Positions 15,012-23,418 of a DNA stretch of 64,000 nucleotides are shown here, in pieces. The notes under the pieces are model-generated. The model was not told where the DNA came from. It saw only the letters and a program-made list of their open reading frames with translations, and made no database searches. The translations under genes and the position numbers were made by a program. This DNA comes from Pedobacter cryophilus. Its GTDB lineage: Bacteria; Bacteroidota; Bacteroidia; Sphingobacteriales; Sphingobacteriaceae. The stretch covers positions 1 through 64,000 of the forward strand of contig NZ_SWBP01000006.1 in NCBI RefSeq assembly GCF_005116455.1, in the 5' to 3' direction. Position 1 is the first letter of the stretch. Each line of letters opens with the position of its first letter.

Positions 15012-17657
15012 CTAAACAAACCCTTTAGCCTTCTCTAAAGCACTACCCAAACCGGCTACATTTTTTCCGCCAGCAGTTGCAAAGAAAGGCTGTCCACCTC
15101 CACCACCTTGAATTTCTTTAGCTAATTCACGTACAATGGTTCCGGCGTTTAGGCCTTTTTCTTTCACTAAGTTTTCAGAAATCATTACTGTTAGCAAAGG
15201 TTTATCATCAATATTGGCAGCTAAAACGATGTAAGCATTATCTAAAACATCTTTTAGTTGGTAAGCTAAGTTTTTTATGGCTTCGGCATTGGGTAAATCA
15301 ACGGTTTCGGCAATAAAGTTTATCCCATTAATGAGCTGTGCTTTGGCTTTCAACTCGTCTTTTAAACCAGCAGCTTTAGCCATTACGGCTTTTTCAACTT
15401 CTTTTTTCAGTTTCGAGTTTTCCTCTATTAAATACTCTACAGATTTGGCTAAATCAGTTGGATTTTTTAACAGCTCTTTTAAGCTCTTTAATAATTCATC
15501 TTGATCATGAATAAAAGCTTCTGCCTTAACAGCTGTTATGGCTTCTATACGCCTCACTCCTGCTGCAACAGCACTTTCAGATACAATTTTGAAATAGCCA
15601 ATTTGCCCGGTTGCTGGCACATGTGTACCACCGCAAAGTTCTTTAGAGTAAGTATCTTCAAAAGTAATTACCCTTACAAAATCACCGTATTTCTCGCCAA
15701 ATAAAGCGGTTACGCCACTATCTAAAGCTTGTTGATAAGGCACATTTCTTTCTTCTTTAAGTGCAATATTTGCTCTTATTTTTTCATTGACAATACCTTC
15801 AATATTTTTTAGTTCTTCATCAGTGACTTTAGAGAAATGAGAAAAATCAAAACGAAGGTTGTCTGCATTTACCAAAGATCCTTTTTGGTTTACATGATGA
15901 CCTAAAACCATTTTTAAAGCAGCATGTAAAAGGTGTGTTGCCGAGTGGTTATTTTCGGTTAAAATTCTGTTCTGAGCATCTATTCTAGCTAAAAAACTAG
16001 CTTCTAATTGTTGAGGTAAAGCATTAGTAAAATGAACAATTAAGCCATTTTCTTTTTTGGTATCAGTGATAATTACTTCTTCGCCTTCGCCAATAAGTAA
16101 ACCGCTATCTCCTACTTGTCCGCCACTTTCTGCATAAAAAGGTGTACGGTCTAAAACCAATTGAAATTGAGTTTTTCCTTTTGCGGTTACTTTACGGTAT
16201 TTTAAAATTTTTGAGTGAATTTCCCAATCGTCATAACCTACAAATTCTACTTCATCGCCTTCGTTAACAATTATCCAATCTTCGGTATCTATAGCTGTTG
16301 CCGCTCTCGAACGATTTTTTTGTTTTTGCAACTCGATTTCAAAGCCTTCCATATCAACAGAAAATCCTTGCTCACGAGCCATTAATTCTGTTAAATCTAT
16401 TGGAAAACCAAAAGTATCCGACAATTCAAAAGCGAATTCGCCTATAATTTGCAAGTGCTTTTCTTCTTTAGTTTCTTGATATTTAGCTTGATGTTCGGCA
16501 ATGTATTTTTCAAATCGGTTAATTCCTGAGGATAAGGTTCTCAAAAAAGAAACTTCTTCTTCTAAAATTACTTTTTCTACAAAATCTTTTTGAGCATATA
16601 ATTCGCTAAAAACATCTTTAAATTGATTTGCCAAAATTGGAACCAGCTTGTAAATAAAAGGCTCTTTAAAATTTAAAAACGAATAGTTGTAACGGATAGC
16701 TCTCCTCAAAATTCTACGGATAACATAACCTGCTTTATTGTTTGAAGGTAATTGTCCATCGGCAATGGCAAAAGAAACTGCTCTCAAATGGTCTGAGGTT
16801 ACCCTCATAGCTACATCACTTTTAGCATCTAAACCTAAATATCCAATCCCGCTTTTATCGGCAATAAACTGAATTAAAGGTTGAAAAACATCGGTATCAT
16901 AATTAGAAGTTTTATTTTGAATAACACGTACCAAACGTTCAAAACCCATTCCGGTATCTACATGCTGTGCGGGTAAAGTTTTTAAACTTCCATCTTTTTG
17001 ACGGTTAAACTGCATAAAAACGTTATTCCAAATCTCAATCACCAAAGGATCATCGGCGTTTACTAAGGTTGCTCCGCTTATTTTTGCTCGGTCTTCGTTT
17101 GTGCGGCTATCAAAATGGATTTCAGAACAGGGTCCACAAGGACCTGTTTCGCCCATTTCCCAGAAGTTATCTTTCTTATTTCCTAAAAGGATTTTGTCTT
17201 CGTCAACAAATTGTCTCCAAAAATCATAAGCTTCTTGGTCTTTTGGTAAACCTTCTTTATCGTCGCCTTCAAAAATGGTCACGTATAATCTGTCTTTTGG
17301 TAATTTATAAACGTCTGTAAGTAATTCCCAGCTCCAGGCAATGGCTTCTTTTTTGAAATAATCGCCAAAACTCCAGTTGCCCAACATCTCAAACATGGTA
17401 TGATGGTAGGTGTCAATTCCTACTTCTTCTAAATCGTTGTGCTTACCCGAAACTCTTAAACAACGCTGTGTATCAGCTACTCTAGGGTATTTTATGGGTG
17501 CTTCTCCTAAAAACAAATCTTTAAACTGATTCATTCCGGCGTTAGTAAACATCAGGGTTGGATCATTTTTTACGACAATAGGTGCTGATGAAACAATCTG
17601 ATGTCCTTTGGATTTAAAAAAGTCTAAAAATTGCTGACGAATTTCTTGTGCGTTCAT
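15012..17657 (-). CDS. alaS: Alanine--tRNA ligase
   Basis: Charges tRNA-Ala and edits Ser/Gly mischarging. About 881 residues from the chosen start MNAQEIRQQFLDFF, normal for the family. The order is catalytic core (residues 1-245), tRNA-recognition helices, editing domain with NNHSATHLLH (HxxxH) and ELCGGTHVPATGQIG, and the C-terminal DHHA1-like domain with GGGGGQPFFATAGG. A longer frame begins at a TTG (17672), but that codon lies in a TATATTTG promoter element, so it cannot be the start. An ATG at 17663 is an alternative. Single gene. Confidence 0.95.
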   Translation of the reverse strand: MNAQEIRQQFLDFFKSKGHQIVSSAPIVVKNDPTLMFTNAGMNQFKDLFLGEAPIKYPRVADTQRCLRVSGKHNDLEEVGIDTYHHTMFEMLGNWSFGDYFKKEAIAWSWELLTDVYKLPKDRLYVTIFEGDDKEGLPKDQEAYDFWRQFVDEDKILLGNKKDNFWEMGETGPCGPCSEIHFDSRTNEDRAKISGATLVNADDPLVIEIWNNVFMQFNRQKDGSLKTLPAQHVDTGMGFERLVRVIQNKTSNYDTDVFQPLIQFIADKSGIGYLGLDAKSDVAMRVTSDHLRAVSFAIADGQLPSNNKAGYVIRRILRRAIRYNYSFLNFKEPFIYKLVPILANQFKDVFSELYAQKDFVEKVILEEEVSFLRTLSSGINRFEKYIAEHQAKYQETKEEKHLQIIGEFAFELSDTFGFPIDLTELMAREQGFSVDMEGFEIELQKQKNRSRAATAIDTEDWIIVNEGDEVEFVGYDDWEIHSKILKYRKVTAKGKTQFQLVLDRTPFYAESGGQVGDSGLLIGEGEEVIITDTKKENGLIVHFTNALPQQLEASFLARIDAQNRILTENNHSATHLLHAALKMVLGHHVNQKGSLVNADNLRFDFSHFSKVTDEELKNIEGIVNEKIRANIALKEERNVPYQQALDSGVTALFGEKYGDFVRVITFEDTYSKELCGGTHVPATGQIGYFKIVSESAVAAGVRRIEAITAVKAEAFIHDQDELLKSLKELLKNPTDLAKSVEYLIEENSKLKKEVEKAVMAKAAGLKDELKAKAQLINGINFIAETVDLPNAEAIKNLAYQLKDVLDNAYIVLAANIDDKPLLTVMISENLVKEKGLNAGTIVRELAKEIQGGGGGQPFFATAGGKNVAGLGSALEKAKGFV

Positions 17658-17669
17658 ACTCATAAGCTG

Positions 17670-17677
17670 CAAATATA
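17670..17677 (-). promoter_or_regulatory. Candidate -7 promoter element of alaS
   Basis: TATATTTG on the minus strand, with TTTC 18 bases further upstream in place of the -33 TTTG. The transcript would begin within a few bases of the alaS ATG (17657 or 17663), so the mRNA would be leaderless or nearly so. Confidence 0.45.
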
Positions 17678-17781
17678 AGGAGAATGAGCAGAGTTGAAAG
17701 TGTAAATGTTGTTATTGATTATTACTATTAAAATCTTGTTTATTGGACCATGAATACTCGGATTCTTAGGAATGATAGATT

Positions 17782-18125
17782 GGTGACTTTTTCTTTGTGA
17801 TCTTTGTGTACTCTGTGGTTATTTTTTTTGACACAGATGATAAGGATTTCACAGATTTAAAAGTCTAAATGTATGTGGTTATTTTTTTGCCACGAATACA
17901 CGAATTTTCACGAATATTGAATTTGAGACCTTTCCTCTTTGGGCTTTGTGTACTCTGTGGTTAATTATTTTTTGACACGGATGATAAGGATTTCACAGAT
18001 TTAGAAATCTAAATGTATGTTGTTGTTTTTTGCCACTAATACACGAATTTTTCACGAATGATTTTTTTTACGCAAAGGACGCAGAGGTTTTTTTTGCTAG
18101 GAATACACGAATTTTTACGAATCTG
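17782..18125. repeat. 142-bp tandem duplication of a dispersed intergenic repeat
   Basis: Two copies (17802-17943 and about 17944-18085) at an exact 142-base offset, starting CTTTGTGTACTCTGTGGTTA. They continue through a GATAAGGATTTCACAGATTT block and a CACGAATACACGAATTT block; a third, partial unit runs to about 18125. This is most of the 17673-18286 gene-free gap. The same words recur at 23121-23371 and 37126-37210. No gene is seen here. Confidence 0.8.
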
Positions 18126-18180
18126 GGTGGTGAGGATTGACTTTTGAAATTTATTATTGTGATACTGGTTTGGTTTTTTT

Positions 18181-18272
18181 GCGTAAGGGATAGCAGTGTA
18201 AATACTTTATCCCCTTTTCGGGGATAAAGATTGCAACGTATGAGCCCGACCCTTTTTTTAAGGGTTACGCCC
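18181..18272 (-). repeat. Dispersed ~90-bp palindromic repeat (family member 1)
   Basis: Begins GCGTAAGGGATAGCAGTG and ends GAGCCCGACCC...GGGTTACGCCC. It contains a perfect 9-bp hairpin TTTATCCCC / GGGGATAAA (18206-18214 / 18220-18228) and a second stem ACCCTT / AAGGGT near the end. Related copies are at 31119-31203, 32770-32844 and 58651-58731. Non-coding. Confidence 0.75.
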
Positions 18273-18286
18273 AAGAATTAAAAACA

Positions 18287-19012
18287 TTAATCAACATGTT
18301 TTAACTCTGATGAGCCACTTTTTTTGTTGTTGATATTTTTTGGTAAACCTTTGTAAAGAATCTCGCTTGAACCTGATGAGTTTACATTAAGACTGTTTAA
18401 AACATTAATAGCGCATTTACTTGAACCAGATGTTTCTATATTATAATCGCTCACCACAAAATCAAATGCGTTAATTTCTGATGCTCCACTTACATTCACA
18501 TCACTTTGTCTGGCCTGGCCTTTTAAATTAATTGATGAAGAACCAGAAGTCTCCATTTTGAATTTGGCGACTACTAAATTTAAATCAACTTGAGAAGATC
18601 CACTTAAATCTAATTCAAATTCGTCGCTATTGATTTGATTTTCTGATATGATTTGGGTTGCTCCAGAGGCTTTAATTCCCGACCATACTTTTGAGCTTAA
18701 CTCAACTACTACCTCGCCTGAATTACAAAAATTGCCATCCATTTCAATTTTTAAAACATCGCCACTTACTCTGGTTTTAATTTGTTTTAAAATATTATCA
18801 TCGGCAGTTATTTTCATCCAATTTATAGAATCTTGCTTTATTTTAAGTTTAATAGAGCCACCAAACTCTACTTTAGAAAATGTGCCAATATTACGATCTT
18901 CTGTGATTGGTGTACCGGAACCTTCAATGCAATTACTATTGCAACTATTTAGCATAGAAACACAAGGAATTAATGCTAAAAAACAAATAATTTGGATATA
19001 TTTTTTCATCAT
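18287..19012 (-). CDS. GIN-domain (DUF2807) lipoprotein
   Basis: 241 residues with a lipoprotein signal: a hydrophobic N-terminus ending in a lipobox with cysteine near residue 24 (MLNSC). The mature part is a head GIN domain, a repetitive beta-solenoid in which G/S-S-S motifs recur about every 20 residues (for example TSGSSSINL, VSGASEINA, TSGSSKCAI, SSGSSEILY). Such proteins are Bacteroidota envelope proteins of unknown role, sometimes called autotransporter adhesin-like. It is downstream of a second GIN-domain gene (19137-19817) with a terminator-like hairpin between them, so the two may be separately expressed. Confidence 0.85.
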   Translation of the reverse strand: MMKKYIQIICFLALIPCVSMLNSCNSNCIEGSGTPITEDRNIGTFSKVEFGGSIKLKIKQDSINWMKITADDNILKQIKTRVSGDVLKIEMDGNFCNSGEVVVELSSKVWSGIKASGATQIISENQINSDEFELDLSGSSQVDLNLVVAKFKMETSGSSSINLKGQARQSDVNVSGASEINAFDFVVSDYNIETSGSSKCAINVLNSLNVNSSGSSEILYKGLPKNINNKKSGSSELKHVD

Positions 19013-19078
19013 ATTTTTATTGTTTTGACTACTATTTATAAGTTAAGGTTACAACAATTTATTGAAAAAGCTTTAATA

Positions 19079-19103
19079 AAAAAAAAGCTGCCATACAGCA
19101 GCT
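19079..19103 (-). terminator. Intrinsic terminator between the two GIN-domain genes
   Basis: 6-bp stem AGCTGC / GCAGCT (19086-19091 / 19098-19103), followed on the minus strand by a run of at least eight T. It lies 34 bases past the stop of the 19137-19817 gene. Confidence 0.65.
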
Positions 19104-19136
19104 CCTTCAAACAAAACAAATATATGATAGGGTTAA

Positions 19137-19817
19137 TTATTGTAAAGTAACCAAGCTTAACTTTAATTCACACATGGGGTTTTCACATTTTTCGACATCC
19201 TTAAGTGTGTTTTTCTTATTTCCAAGGGTGATGCTTGCTTGTTTAGCTAAATTAAGTTCTTCGTTGTTTGAAGCAAATTTACTGACATCAATATTGGCAT
19301 CATCCGTTGCAGACACGGTTTGATGCTCTGCATTTCCTTTTAATATTAGTTTTGATGAACCAGATATTTTAGAATTTAACTGATAAGTATCAAGCTTTAC
19401 ATTAACTGATGCTTCGTTTTCTAGGGTGATGTTTAAATCTAAGACCTTAAACTCGTTGATACCGTAAATAGTGGCTTTATCAGAAGCTTCAATGCTTTTT
19501 AAATCTTTAACCGTAACCCAAACTGAAAGCTTTTTATCTTCATAAGAACTAATTCTTAATGTTCCGTCTTCAATTTGCGTAAGTGCATTTTTGCCATAGT
19601 AATTATCATAAACGGTAATGCTTTGATGCTCTCCTTGGGTTATAAATACTTCTACATTTCCTTTTGCCGCAATTTTATCTATTGGCATTTTATCTTTTAA
19701 CTCTGTCATCACAGATAAATTTTCTGCTGCTGTTACTTTTTTTGTTCCTGCGACAACGATCAGGACGAATATTGCAACATATATAATTACAACTCCAACT
19801 CTTTTTAAATTTTTCAT
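19137..19817 (-). CDS. GIN-domain (DUF2807) exported protein
   Basis: 226 residues with an uncleaved-looking or Sec signal helix (residues 7-24, VGVVIIYVAIFVLIVVAG), then a GIN/DUF2807 beta-solenoid (about residues 45-200) with the typical SISGSSKLIL-type turn near residues 150-160. No lipobox, unlike its downstream paralogue, so the two differ in anchoring. The C-terminal tail carries two cysteines (CENPMC) that could form a disulfide. Envelope protein of unknown role. Confidence 0.82.
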   Translation of the reverse strand: MKNLKRVGVVIIYVAIFVLIVVAGTKKVTAAENLSVMTELKDKMPIDKIAAKGNVEVFITQGEHQSITVYDNYYGKNALTQIEDGTLRISSYEDKKLSVWVTVKDLKSIEASDKATIYGINEFKVLDLNITLENEASVNVKLDTYQLNSKISGSSKLILKGNAEHQTVSATDDANIDVSKFASNNEELNLAKQASITLGNKKNTLKDVEKCENPMCELKLSLVTLQ

Positions 19818-20055
19818 TTTATTAAAATTATTTTCTATTCAATTAATACTTAAACTTTTTTTCTTTTTCATCTTCTCTACATGTACTTTGTTATACATAG
19901 TATTGTGATGATTTCTTATTTATCCGTTAACGAAACGTTTTGTAAGCTTTTTATTATCGAACTTACACAACATAAGACGCCAGGTGACATAAAACGTTAC
20001 ACCTAATTCAAAAAAAATTAAGAAAGATATATTTTGGAATTTCTTATAAAGAAAT

Positions 20056-21150
20056 TTACAAGAAAGAAATTATATGTTTTGCTTGTTTGATATTGTTAAA
20101 ATAATGAAATGCCTTTAGCCTATTGGTTAAAATTTGCTCCATACTGCTTTGTTCCTCTTCAATTTGCTGAATAGATTTTGAAAGCTCATTTAAAGAGGAG
20201 ATGAATTTTAATTGCGGGCAGGCTATTTCTGTAAACTCTTTTAGATATTTACCTACTACCACTATGTTTTTAGAACGATATAAAGCATGTACTAACTTTA
20301 GCTTAAAGCCCGAAGGATGATCTGAAGAAACAATATTTACGAAGGCATTTGCAACCAAATGATCTAAAGCGGTTTCTGTTGGGTTTTGAAAGATAGAAAT
20401 ATCCTCAAAATGCTCAAAATCAACTTTTCCGGCTAAAATTAATTTCTTATTGGCTTGCCTTGCCCATTTATTTAATTCTTTAGCAAATTTATAATTGATA
20501 GAAACATTAAAATCGGCATTAAACAAAATATAATCGCCAACCACTTCTTCAATTTTTAAGGCTTCGTATTGATGAAAAGGAGGTATCAGATGTACAGATG
20601 CATAAAGCTGAGCATAATACTGCGCATCGTAATTAGAGAGCACTAAGAAATGTTGCGTATTTTGAAGTTTTTTCTCGAAGCTTTTAAGCTTTAAAGCTTC
20701 TAATTTAAAATATAGCTTCTTAAAAATATTACTTTCTTCTTGAGCTAAAAGCTGATAATATTGATGCTCTACATTATGTATTCTGATGAGTTTTTTTTTG
20801 TGTTTTAATAAAGGATGATTCACCCAAGCAGCACTATGCAATCCTTCAAATAAAACAGGATAATGATCTGATGATAAACAATTTAATAAATCATCATCTT
20901 CTCTAGTAATTACAATATAGGGCTTAGTAGATAAAAAATATTTTAGGTTTCGCTTACGCTGATAATAATAAACCTTTTCGCAATATTTATCCAAATCAGG
21001 ATTTTCGTTTCTATCATATAAAAAGCAATGCAGTATTACTTTAACACCTTGTTGATGCAAGGCTTTTATTTTATAAAAAACATCAATTACCCCTCCGTAA
21101 TTAGCCGGAAGAGGCACATTAAAAGAAACGATATGTAAGTATTGATCCAA
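20056..21150 (-). CDS. GT-B type glycosyltransferase
   Basis: 364 residues, GT-B-fold family 1/4-like. The N-terminal half begins YLHIVSFNVPLPANYGGVIDVFY, the usual glycine-rich nucleotide-sugar side loop with a G-G pair. The C-terminal half holds the donor-binding region around VSSDHPSGFKLKLVHAL, where the usual E-x7-E acid is not obvious. No membrane segment, so a cytoplasmic or membrane-peripheral enzyme acting on an envelope glycan or lipid. It starts 2 bases after the recQ stop, so probably shares its transcript, though the two functions are unrelated. Confidence 0.8.
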   Translation of the reverse strand: MDQYLHIVSFNVPLPANYGGVIDVFYKIKALHQQGVKVILHCFLYDRNENPDLDKYCEKVYYYQRKRNLKYFLSTKPYIVITREDDDLLNCLSSDHYPVLFEGLHSAAWVNHPLLKHKKKLIRIHNVEHQYYQLLAQEESNIFKKLYFKLEALKLKSFEKKLQNTQHFLVLSNYDAQYYAQLYASVHLIPPFHQYEALKIEEVVGDYILFNADFNVSINYKFAKELNKWARQANKKLILAGKVDFEHFEDISIFQNPTETALDHLVANAFVNIVSSDHPSGFKLKLVHALYRSKNIVVVGKYLKEFTEIACPQLKFISSLNELSKSIQQIEEEQSSMEQILTNRLKAFHYFNNIKQAKHIISFL

Positions 21151-21152
21151 AT

Positions 21153-23045
21153 TTACAGGTAATAAAAATCTTCGCTTTTCTTAATTTCTTCGGCGTCTAA
21201 CAACATTCTAATCAGCTCCAATTTCTCTGTTTCAGAACCTTTTTTGATACATTTTACTAACTCATTCAACATCATCTTTTCAGCATTTAAAGCCTTTAAA
21301 ACATCCTGAATCATTTGTTCTTTAATATCTCCGTTTAACAGTCGCTTTTCTTTTAAACAAACATCACAAACGCCACATTTTTGAGCGTCTTTTTCTTCAA
21401 AATATTCTAACAATTGTACACTTCTACAAATATCATTTTCTACAAAAGACAGCATCCCCATCATTTTTTGATGATACACTTCTTTCCTTTCTGCTAAATA
21501 CTTTCTATCTACAATTAAATCCTCGGTTTTATACCTTGGCTTAATAAAAGTTAATAAAGGCTGGTCGGTTTGTTTTTGATAGCTGATAATTTCTAGTTTA
21601 TCTAGCTCTCTCAATAAATTAATCACATCCATTTTGTTCATGCTGTTCTTTTTGGCAATATCAGCTTCTTTGATATTCACAAAAGAGTCAAAAGCACCTC
21701 CATAAGAACGCAAAACCGACCTGATGAAAAGATCATATTTAGCGTTTTCTACCTGAAACTTGTAAATATCTTCTCCGTTCACTAAAAACTGCAATCTCGA
21801 AGCCATTAAAGCATTCTCTGTCAATACAAAATATTCATCATGCTCTAAAAATTTAATCGCACTTATGGTTTTTAAAACCTCTAATTGAAATTTTGAACAA
21901 AAATCTGCCAAGTTAAAATCATAAGTTACCCCATCTCCATTCCCAATAGGAATTTGCAGGTAATTGCATAAATAATGATAAATCTTTTTAATCTCTTCTG
22001 GCGAAGGGAAATTTTGCTCAAACTTTTTCTCAAAAACCAACTTATCTCTGGGTTGAAAAAGAATCACAGCATAAGCCTTTTTTTCGTCTCGGCCTGCCCT
22101 ACCTGCTTCCTGATAATAAGATTCTAAACTTTCGGGAATTTCATAATGTACTACAAATCTCACATCAGGTTTATCAATACCCATCCCAAAAGCATTGGTA
22201 GCCACCATTACTTTTACTTTATTGTTAATCCAAGCCGATTGTTTTTCTGCTCGTTCTTCTAAATTTAAGCCTGCATGGTAATATTGAGCGGGAATTAAAT
22301 GCTGATTTAAATATTTAGCCAACTCTACCGTATCCTTTCTGGTGCGCACATATAATATACCGCTCCCTTTCACATTTTTACAAACGTCTAATACTTTTTG
22401 AAGCTTATTTTCTTGCTTTAAAACCGAGTAACTTAAGTTTTTACGCTCAAAGCTTTTTCTAAATATATTTTGCGTTTTAAACTCTAGTTTTTGAATAATA
22501 TCTAACTGAACTTTTTCTGTTGCAGATGCCGTTAACGCCAAAACAGGTACATCTGGGTGAATGGCTCTAAAATCGGCAATATGTAAGTATGGAGGCCTAA
22601 AATCATAACCCCACTGTGAAACACAATGCGCCTCATCTACCGCCAATAAGTTCACATTCATGTATTTAACGCGTTCTCTTGCCAAATCAGAAAGTAATCG
22701 CTCTGGTGAGATGTAAAGAAATTTTACCGGTCCGTAAATGCAATTATCTAAGGCAATATCAATTTCTCTTTTACCCATCCCAGCTACAATAGCCATCGCA
22801 TTTATCCCTCTTTTTTGAAGATTCTCTACCTGATCTTTCATCAAGGCAATTAACGGAGAAATTACAATACAAATTCCTTCCATAGCCATAGCCGGCACCT
22901 GAAAACAAATAGATTTTCCACCTCCAGTGGGTAATAAAGCTAAAGTATCTTCCTTTTTTAAAACAGATTGTATGATTTCTTCCTGCAACGGTCGAAACTC
23001 ATTATAACCCCAATATTGTTTTAAAATTTCTTTGATAGGCATCAT
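21153..23045 (-). CDS. recQ: ATP-dependent DNA helicase RecQ
   Basis: 3'-5' helicase in recombination and replication-fork repair. 630 residues: helicase core with Walker A GGGKS (residues 41-45), DEAH box (136-139), SATEKV motif and motif VI (YQEAGRAGRDEK near 313-324). A RecQ zinc-binding region follows, with four cysteines ending in CGVCDVC (near 562-568). No HRDC domain is recognisable after it, so this is the short RecQ type. Cytoplasmic. Alternative ATG one codon later. Followed by a glycosyltransferase after 2 bases. Confidence 0.95.
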   Translation of the reverse strand: MMPIKEILKQYWGYNEFRPLQEEIIQSVLKKEDTLALLPTGGGKSICFQVPAMAMEGICIVISPLIALMKDQVENLQKRGINAMAIVAGMGKREIDIALDNCIYGPVKFLYISPERLLSDLARERVKYMNVNLLAVDEAHCVSQWGYDFRPPYLHIADFRAIHPDVPVLALTASATEKVQLDIIQKLEFKTQNIFRKSFERKNLSYSVLKQENKLQKVLDVCKNVKGSGILYVRTRKDTVELAKYLNQHLIPAQYYHAGLNLEERAEKQSAWINNKVKVMVATNAFGMGIDKPDVRFVVHYEIPESLESYYQEAGRAGRDEKKAYAVILFQPRDKLVFEKKFEQNFPSPEEIKKIYHYLCNYLQIPIGNGDGVTYDFNLADFCSKFQLEVLKTISAIKFLEHDEYFVLTENALMASRLQFLVNGEDIYKFQVENAKYDLFIRSVLRSYGGAFDSFVNIKEADIAKKNSMNKMDVINLLRELDKLEIISYQKQTDQPLLTFIKPRYKTEDLIVDRKYLAERKEVYHQKMMGMLSFVENDICRSVQLLEYFEEKDAQKCGVCDVCLKEKRLLNGDIKEQMIQDVLKALNAEKMMLNELVKCIKKGSETEKLELIRMLLDAEEIKKSEDFYYL

Positions 23046-23418
23046 TTGTATTAAACCGAAATATAGATTTTTTCAGACAATTAGGCTAAGATAGTTTGTT
23101 ATTTTTAATTGATTTCTTTTTCACGCAAAGTCCGCAAAGGTTTTCGCAAGTAGCGCAAAGATTTTCTTTTGCCACGAATATTAGGATTGATGATGTTTCC
23201 TCTGTGGGCTTTGTGTTTTTTTTTGCCACGAATACACGAATTTTCACGAATATTGGATTAGCGATATTTCCTCTGAGGACTCTGTGGTTATTTTTTGCCA
23301 CGAATTACACAAATCTTCACGAATATTTTCCTCTGTGAGCTTTGTGAAATCTTTGTGTACTCTGTGGTTAATCATTTTGATTTTTTCATAAATTGCAAAC
23401 TGATTAAAACACACAATA
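23046..23418. repeat. Gene-free gap filled by CACGAAT / CTCTGTGGTTA repeat words
   Basis: About 370 bases between divergent recQ and the amidohydrolase. From 23121 to 23371 it contains CACGCAAAG-type units, three GCCACGAAT(A)-type units and two CTCTGTGGTTA units. All belong to the family at 17782-18125. No gene or clear promoter box is seen. Confidence 0.7.

Noticed and set aside
14933-15028. 31-residue frame (MANNELELIKALQISIAK) between cobC and alaS
   Set aside because: Too short, no context, and it overlaps the alaS end. It could be a gene remnant, but the evidence is too thin to list.
17782-18125. CRISPR-like array
   Set aside because: The units are long and imperfect, with no uniform short repeat and spacer pattern and no cas genes.
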